In this document: in pieces, positions 6,584 to 10,251 of the stretch | Layout of the letters: every line of letters starts with the position of its first letter | How positions within the stretch are numbered: the stretch's first letter is position 1 | Notes under the pieces: generated by a model | The model's input: only the letters and a program-made list of their open reading frames with translations | Database searches by the model: none | Told to the model about the DNA's origin: nothing | Made by a program: the position numbers and the translations under genes | NCBI GenBank assembly: GCA_015662405.1 | Contig: DQUE01000164.1 | Location: forward strand, 1-10,251 | DNA length: 10,251 nt | Reading direction: 5' to 3' | From: Sulfurimonas autotrophica | GTDB lineage: Bacteria; Campylobacterota; Campylobacteria; Campylobacterales; Sulfurimonadaceae

Positions 6584-7252
6584 ATGAATAGTTTTGTAGA
6601 TATTGTAGAAGAGATTAAGAGTATAATCTCTGATGAAGTTGCTCCAAAAAAGGTGTTTGATAAAGATGTAGCTGCGGTATTGGGCATTTCACAAATGAAT
6701 TTTGCAACAATGAAAAAGCGTAATAAAATCCCATTTAATGAGCTACTGGATTTTTGTGCAAAAAGAAGTATCTCTATTAACTGGCTCTTATATGGACAGT
6801 CTCCAGAGAGCTTAATAGAAGCTACAAATAAATTCTATATGGTAAAATATTTTTCTGATGTTAATGCAAGTGCAGGTGGTGGTAGTGATATAGATGTCGA
6901 AGAGATTCAAGAGATTGAAGAGATTGAAATTCCAGAAGAGTTTGTATTTATGTTGGGCGGAGAGAGAGAACTGCAAAATATTGAAGCTATTCATGTCTCT
7001 GGTGACTCAATGGAACCTACTTTTAGTTATCATGACATTGTATTTATCAATAGAGCAAAAACTGATATTAACCGTGGTGGTATTTTTACTATAAGAACGG
7101 AAGCAGGGCTTTTTATTAAGCGTGTACAAAAACGAATAGATGGTAAGCTAGATATTATATCGGATAACTCTATATATAATACACAAACACTCGATGCCAG
7201 TAAAGTAGAAGTTATTGGTAGAGTTGTGAGCCGATTTGGGAGTGTAGATTAA
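6584..7252 (+). CDS. CI/LexA-like S24 repressor (HTH plus self-cleaving peptidase)
   Basis: 222-residue transcriptional regulator. Residues about 24-58 form a phage-CI-type helix-turn-helix (DKDVAAVLGISQMNFATMKK). Residues about 90-222 are an S24 domain. It keeps the LexA set: cleavage site A97-G98 in NASAGGGS, nucleophile S142 in HVSGDSMEP, and lysine K179 in GLFIKRVQKR. The Ser-Lys spacing of 37 equals that of E. coli LexA. Between them is an acidic EEIQEIEEIEIPEE segment. It can therefore be expected to cleave itself, possibly when RecA filaments form. GGTTCAGG precedes the ATG. It is more like a prophage repressor than LexA, yet no phage genes are nearby, so it may be a domesticated stress regulator. 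Targets other than its own promoter are unknown. Confidence 0.9.
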   Translation: MNSFVDIVEEIKSIISDEVAPKKVFDKDVAAVLGISQMNFATMKKRNKIPFNELLDFCAKRSISINWLLYGQSPESLIEATNKFYMVKYFSDVNASAGGGSDIDVEEIQEIEEIEIPEEFVFMLGGERELQNIEAIHVSGDSMEPTFSYHDIVFINRAKTDINRGGIFTIRTEAGLFIKRVQKRIDGKLDIISDNSIYNTQTLDASKVEVIGRVVSRFGSVD

Positions 7253-7255
7253 AGA

Positions 7256-7383
7256 CTATGCTTTATCATCTGATTTTTCATCATATTCGAGCCTCAATAA
7301 ACCTGTTTTTGTTTCACACTATTGGATGTTGAGACAAAATGGTCTCTTAATGCGCAAAAATTTAAAAAGTATGAATATTGTGA
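7256..7383 (-). pseudogene. Possible remnant of a minus-strand coding segment (weak)
   Basis: Between the convergent genes, the minus strand has two open stretches in neighbouring frames. One (about 7383-7298) reads SQYSYFLNFCALRDHFVSTS, and the other (7318-7256) reads TKTGLLRLEYDEKSDDKA then TAG. A single frame change near 7310 would join them into a protein-like tail. There is no start codon and no known family, so this may be chance. The 135-base gap otherwise shows only a five-pair GAGAC/GTCTC hairpin at 7331-7346. Confidence 0.2.
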
Positions 7384-7391
7384 CTTTTTAA
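7362..7391. terminator. Bidirectional AT-rich hairpin between convergent genes
   Basis: TTAAAAAGT (7362-7370) and ACTTTTTAA (7383-7391) form a 9-bp stem with a 12-base loop, with T-rich tails on both strands (GTTTTT on plus, AAATTTTT on minus). It would end the S24 gene rightward and the rod-like gene leftward. Only one G-C pair is present, so strength is doubtful. Confidence 0.42.
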
Positions 7392-7693
7392 GTTTTTATA
7401 TCAAGAAGTGTTCCTATCATCTCATCTTGCGTTTTTATAGCATCTACATTTACTGCAGTTGCATTTTGCGCAATAATTTCATCTGGAATCTCTTTTGCTA
7501 GGTCTGTTTGACTCTTTAATGAACCATTATCATCTGCTTGACGAACATTTGCGCGTAGAGAGTTTTCATTACCTACTATGCGCGTATCACTTGGTACAAA
7601 ACCATCTGTATTTACATTTGCAATATTATTAGCTGTTGTATTGAGCATAGTTTGTTGAGCATTAATGGATGAAATATTATTTGAAATATTCAT
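7388..7693 (-). CDS. Short flagellar rod-family protein (FlgC-like, 101 residues)
   Basis: 101-residue protein that keeps both ends of the rod/hook family and almost nothing between. Residues about 5-32 are Flg_bb_rod (LNTTANNIANVNTDGFVPSD), and about 68-99 are the rod C-terminal helix (PDEIIAQNATAVNVDAIKTQ, then DEMIGTLLDI). FlgB and FlgC are about 130-160 residues, so this is shorter than a standard rod protein, with no frameshift or internal stop. AAGGAG precedes the ATG at an ideal distance and TATAAT (7711-7716) lies upstream, so it appears to be a live gene. It stands alone, away from flgBC-fliE. It may be an extra rod or hook-junction element; the exact role is unknown. Confidence 0.85.
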   Translation of the reverse strand: MNISNNISSINAQQTMLNTTANNIANVNTDGFVPSDTRIVGNENSLRANVRQADDNGSLKSQTDLAKEIPDEIIAQNATAVNVDAIKTQDEMIGTLLDIKT

Positions 7694-7710
7694 GTGATCT
7701 CCTTCGTATT

Positions 7711-7716
7711 ATTATA
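7711..7716 (-). promoter_or_regulatory. Possible -10 box for the short rod-family gene
   Basis: The minus strand reads TATAAT 17 bases before the ATG at 7693. The leader would be only about 10 bases, just enough for AAGGAG, and no good -35 box is seen. No sigma-54 or sigma-28 motif was found in 7694-7874, unlike the flgF promoter. Confidence 0.4.
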
Positions 7717-7836
7717 GCATAAAGTAGATATCAGTCTGCAACATTTGATACGCTTGAGGATTTTCATGCTATTTTTTTGTAAAAATAATCTAATAAGTAT
7801 TGCAAATATTTGTTAACAGAGTATAAGGAGTAAATG

Positions 7837-7868
7837 AACAGATATCGCATATTATTGCAATATCTGTT
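7837..7868 (-). terminator. Hairpin terminator after dapD
   Basis: AACAGATAT (7837-7845) and ATATCTGTT (7860-7868) make a 9-bp stem that continues past one mismatch as GCA/TGC, closing a 6-base loop. It starts 7 bases after the dapD stop on the minus strand. The tail (CATTTA) is only weakly T-rich. Confidence 0.55.
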
Positions 7869-7874
7869 TATGAG

Positions 7875-9074
7875 TTAGTGAAGTTCTGCGTTTAACTTTA
7901 CTTCTCTTGTTGAGCGAGATGCAGTAATCTCACCTGTAAGAGAATTTTGTCTAAAATGAAGTCCGTTAAAGAAAGCGAGCTGTTTTCCTTTGAAAATTTC
8001 ACCTTCTATTGTAACACCTTTGTTTACTTCACGGATTTTTTCAAGTTCTTCAGGATAAATACCTATTTTTGTACCTTCTAATATAGCTAATCCAGCATCA
8101 ATGATACATCCATCACCTAAAGGAATTCCACAAACAGAGTTTGCTCCTAAAAGACAATTTTTACCAATTGAAATTGGGTTTCCATCTGTTCCACTAAGAA
8201 CTCCAAGAATGGAAGCACCACCACCAACATCAGAACCATCACCAACAATTGCAGATGATGAAATACGACCCTCAACCATAGAGGCACCAGTTGTTCCAGC
8301 ATTGAAATTTATATAAGATGCTCCAGGCATTACAGTAGTTCCTGCTGCAAGCTGTGCACCAAAGCGTACTTTAGCAGTATCTAATATGCGTGTATTCTCA
8401 GCAGGAATGATGTGTTGTAAAAATCTTGGGAACTTATCTACAAAATCAATATGTGGATACTCATTCGCTAGTTTTAACTCTATTTCAAACTCTCTTAAAT
8501 AGTCAAGTTCTATCGGTTGACCATTTGACCATGCAACATTTGGCAGCGCTTTAAATGCACCATTTAAATTGATCTCACGTAGTCCTACTTTTGCTAAAGA
8601 GATGGCATAGAGCTTAAGGTATGTCGCCTCAACACTTTGACATGGAGCGTCTTGAAAAATAAAACATACTCTAAATTCACCTTCAAGACTCCCGCTGTTG
8701 CTAATTTGAGAGTAGAGTGCTGATACAACCTGAATATTTTTATGAGCATCACCATGTGCTTCATCGGAGTAAGGGGTAAAAGCATTAAGGCAATCTTTTA
8801 AAAACTGTAGGTTGATGTTGCATACTACTTCACTTTGAGAAAAATCTACTGCTATACCTTGATCGGCAAGTGCTTGTATAAAAATTGCAGCGCTACCAAA
8901 ATTCTCATCCCAGTTGATAATTGGATAGGTTGCTTGAAGAGGTTTATCTACATTTAATTGTCCTAAATCTACTCTTGCAATACCAAAAGCCAAAGGATCT
9001 TTGTAGCCTTTTGTTGTTGTTTTTATTTTTTCTATCAATGCTTTAAAGGCATCTGTTGTTTGAATGATTTCCAT
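7875..9074 (-). CDS. dapD: 2,3,4,5-tetrahydropyridine-2,6-dicarboxylate N-succinyltransferase DapD
   Basis: 399-residue cytosolic enzyme transferring succinyl from succinyl-CoA to tetrahydrodipicolinate, in the succinylase branch to meso-diaminopimelate (cell wall) and lysine. Length and ending (LHFRQNSLTGEITASRSTRE) match the long Campylobacterota form rather than the roughly 275-residue E. coli type. Residues about 225-345 form the left-handed beta-helix of hexapeptide repeats (VRFGAQLAAGTTVMPGASYI, SSAIVGDGSDVGGGASILGV), with the conserved acid in MVEGR (E268). The first 220 residues are the lineage-specific N-terminal region. The ATG at 9074 is preceded by a weak GCGAG site. It appears to be a single-gene unit with its own promoter and terminator. 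Confidence 0.96.
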   Translation of the reverse strand: MEIIQTTDAFKALIEKIKTTTKGYKDPLAFGIARVDLGQLNVDKPLQATYPIINWDENFGSAAIFIQALADQGIAVDFSQSEVVCNINLQFLKDCLNAFTPYSDEAHGDAHKNIQVVSALYSQISNSGSLEGEFRVCFIFQDAPCQSVEATYLKLYAISLAKVGLREINLNGAFKALPNVAWSNGQPIELDYLREFEIELKLANEYPHIDFVDKFPRFLQHIIPAENTRILDTAKVRFGAQLAAGTTVMPGASYINFNAGTTGASMVEGRISSSAIVGDGSDVGGGASILGVLSGTDGNPISIGKNCLLGANSVCGIPLGDGCIIDAGLAILEGTKIGIYPEELEKIREVNKGVTIEGEIFKGKQLAFFNGLHFRQNSLTGEITASRSTREVKLNAELH

Positions 9075-9104
9075 TAAATTCTCGCTTCATTAATTTGATT
9101 TGCA

Positions 9105-9110
9105 ATTATA
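9105..9110 (-). promoter_or_regulatory. dapD: Probable -10 box of the dapD promoter
   Basis: The minus strand reads TATAAT 30 bases before the dapD ATG, giving a leader of about 24 bases. The 17-base position upstream (AACTTT) is a poor -35 box, as is common in this group. Confidence 0.55.
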
Positions 9111-9183
9111 CTGAAAAACTACTAACAAAAGTTTAGAACATCTCTCAAAATAGTTTAAAAAATGTAAGAGTGTGTAGTAGAGA

Positions 9184-9384
9184 CTAATCGAAAAACTTTC
9201 CCTGTTTTATAGTATCAAGTGGTTTTCTTCTCTCTTTTGTTAACCACTCTTGCAAAAGTGATTCCACAACTTTGCTAAGACTTATTTTCTAGCGGCTACG
9301 TGAGTATTTCATCGCTTCATCCCATGTGTCTTTGTCGATAAGGAGACTTCTTGTTACCTCATTTTTGGGTTTTAATATAAAATC
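9184..9384 (-). pseudogene. Broken ribbon-helix-helix (CopG/ParD-like) DNA-binding protein gene
   Basis: This fills most of the 317-base gap between dapD and the next gene. One minus-strand frame reads NEVTRSLLIDKDTWDEAMKY (from about 9363), then SRSR, an in-frame TAG at 9289-9291, then KISLSKVVESLLQEWLTKER, and ends in FFD and TAG at 9184-9186. A beta strand, helix, turn and second helix in this order are the ribbon-helix-helix fold of antitoxin-type and plasmid regulators; the stop falls in the turn between the helices. There is also no in-frame ATG upstream, only an out-of-frame one at about 9362. It therefore looks decayed rather than a sequencing slip alone. No toxin gene is seen beside it. 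Family call is from pattern, not from a search. Confidence 0.7.
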
Positions 9385-9391
9385 CTTTTTG

Positions 9392-9997
9392 TTATGATGT
9401 TTGTAAAAGTGTTATAAAGTTTTTATAGCTGTCAACAATTTTTTGGTTCTTGACATTTTGCATGTAAAATTCTATCGCTTTTTTTCCAAGTCTTGGAATC
9501 TCATTTTTCACAGCCCAGCTGCTAACTGTACCTTCAGGTACTTCTAGAATTTTAGCTAGCTGTTTTTGTGTGATATTGAGTTCTTGACAAATTTCTTTAA
9601 CGATATTTGATTTCTCTTTTTTTATTCTCTTTCTTTTTATATCTCTTTTTTTTGTTGTAGGTTGCTCTTGTTCTTCAGTAGTGACACAGTTTTTCTCGAT
9701 CCATGAGAGTACATCCGATGCATTTAAAATCCAATCACGAGAGTTGAGTTTTTGAACAATATCTTTACAAAAATCTTTTGCATATTTTACTGCAGTTTCT
9801 TGATTACTAAGCTGATAAAGTATAGCAAAAGAGAGTTGCATGGCACCTTTTGAAGTGTTTCCCCAATCGAATCCATTTTTAGAGTATTGGTATATATCAG
9901 CGCGAAGCGGAAGATCTAACTCTCTATATGTTACAAATTTATTGCCAAGTAAGGTTTTATGTCCTTTGAAGACGTGGTTGTTCATTGTTAATGCCAT
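9392..9997 (-). CDS. DUF6166-like domain fused to helix-turn-helix domain
   Basis: 201-residue protein of unknown function. Residues about 8-104 resemble DUF6166: FKGHKTLLGNKFVTYRELDL, then GFDWGNTSKGAMQLSFAILY and a following helical part ending in DWILNASDVLSWI. A Lys/Arg-rich linker (about 114-130) leads to a Cro/CI-type helix-turn-helix at about 135-178 (ELNITQKQLAKILEVPEGTV, SSWAVKNEIPRLGKKAIEFY). It probably binds DNA, with the N-terminal part as sensor or partner domain; this is inference. DUF6166 genes are usually seen on plasmids and in mobile contexts. It lies 12 bases after a 42-residue membrane protein gene, likely one transcript. AAAAGAGA precedes the ATG; the second ATG (residue 5) is an alternative start. 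Confidence 0.8.
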   Translation of the reverse strand: MALTMNNHVFKGHKTLLGNKFVTYRELDLPLRADIYQYSKNGFDWGNTSKGAMQLSFAILYQLSNQETAVKYAKDFCKDIVQKLNSRDWILNASDVLSWIEKNCVTTEEQEQPTTKKRDIKRKRIKKEKSNIVKEICQELNITQKQLAKILEVPEGTVSSWAVKNEIPRLGKKAIEFYMQNVKNQKIVDSYKNFITLLQTS

Positions 9998-10009
9998 GTT
10001 TTTTCTCTT

Positions 10010-10138
10010 TTATATTTTAAAAGTGTAATGATGTTCCTCTTCCTCTTTTAATTCATTTTTATGAGATATAAAAGTTTTACGATAAACAACATATATAAAA
10101 CCAAATAGCAAAAAAAGTACCAATAACCAAACTAACAT
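10010..10138 (-). CDS. 42-residue single-pass membrane protein
   Basis: Short frame starting MLVWLLVLFLLFGFIYVVYR, a single hydrophobic helix at about residues 2-19, then a basic patch and an acidic/histidine tail (KEEEEHHYTFKI). AAGGAA lies 8 bases before the ATG. It sits 12 bases ahead of the DUF6166-like gene on the same strand, so the two are probably co-expressed. Positive residues after the helix place the tail in the cytoplasm. No known family recognised; small toxins and small membrane-complex subunits can have this shape, but nothing specific supports either. Confidence 0.65.
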   Translation of the reverse strand: MLVWLLVLFLLFGFIYVVYRKTFISHKNELKEEEEHHYTFKI

Positions 10139-10179
10139 AGTAAAATTCCTTGATTTATGATAAGTAAGAGACCATAAAT

Positions 10180-10251
10180 AACTTCGTAGCTAATGAAAAT
10201 AGAAGCTATAAGATACAAGGCGAAAATCTAAAGGAGCTACTAGTAGCTTCA
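10180..10251. repeat. Palindromic repeat-like element, cut by window edge
   Basis: AGCTACTAGTAGCT (10235-10248) is a perfect 14-bp palindrome. Left of it, GTAGCT and AAGCTA at about 10186-10206 make a second small hairpin, followed by ACAAGGCGAAAATCTAAAGG. Two nested dyads with this ordering recall dispersed intergenic inverted-repeat elements of marine and environmental bacteria. Only one side is visible, so whether it is a repeat element, a terminator or the end of a mobile element cannot be settled here. Confidence 0.4.

Noticed and set aside
7690..7767. 25-residue minus-strand frame just upstream of, and overlapping, the short rod-family gene
   Set aside because: No Shine-Dalgarno, residue mix not protein-like, and it covers the probable -10 box of the next gene.
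7834..7878. 14-codon plus-strand ORF with a perfect AAGGAG upstream
   Set aside because: It lies within the hairpin that follows dapD and runs into the dapD end; no promoter is visible and such a short frame arises easily by chance.
8101..8316. Plus-strand open frame inside dapD
   Set aside because: Mirror of the Gly-rich hexapeptide repeats of DapD, giving a Pro/Ser-rich artefact.
1..10251. CRISPR array, tRNA, rRNA or complete insertion sequence
   Set aside because: No regularly spaced direct repeats, no cloverleaf or rRNA-like conserved stretches and no transposase reading frame were seen.

Overview
This AT-rich window reads as chromosomal DNA of a free-living, motile Campylobacterota (epsilonproteobacterial) species, most like Sulfurimonas or a relative. 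The clues are the long form of DapD typical of the group, an RpoD of the same style, the flgF(flgG2)-flgG pair behind a Campylobacter-type sigma-54 promoter, and a CiaD-like gene just before purU. The assignment is inferred from recognised families; no database search was possible.

Layout. Bases 1-856 (minus) hold the N-terminal 285 residues of rpoD, which runs off the left edge. Diverging from it over a 146-base gap are the rod genes flgF and flgG (1003-2631), with a clear sigma-54 promoter in the gap and a hairpin after flgG. A sigma-70 type promoter then starts a tightly packed plus-strand cluster (2766-6365): leuD, leuB, a one-TPR protein, a CiaD-like protein, purU, trmL and an unlisted 40-residue membrane protein. 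Junctions here abut, nearly abut, or overlap, so the cluster is probably one transcript with translational coupling. It mixes leucine synthesis, one-carbon balance and tRNA wobble modification.

Bases 6362-7252 form a small regulatory module. A phage-CI/LexA-like S24 repressor with an intact Ala-Gly cleavage site and Ser/Lys dyad (plus) diverges from a 27-codon reading frame (minus). Between them lie a near-perfect TTGACA-17-TATACT promoter, an opposing promoter, and a 19-bp palindrome that overlaps the repressor's -35 box, as expected for autorepression.

From 7388 on, everything lies on the minus strand: an unusually short 101-residue rod-family protein, dapD for the succinylase branch of lysine/diaminopimelate synthesis, a broken ribbon-helix-helix gene with an in-frame TAG, and a two-gene unit made of a 42-residue membrane protein and a DUF6166-like/helix-turn-helix protein. 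The last 70 bases carry palindromic sequence that looks like one end of a dispersed inverted-repeat element. The right end therefore has the character of an accessory region, while the left 6 kb is core.

The best candidates for something undescribed are the S24 repressor/27-residue ORF module and the DUF6166-HTH protein with its small membrane partner.
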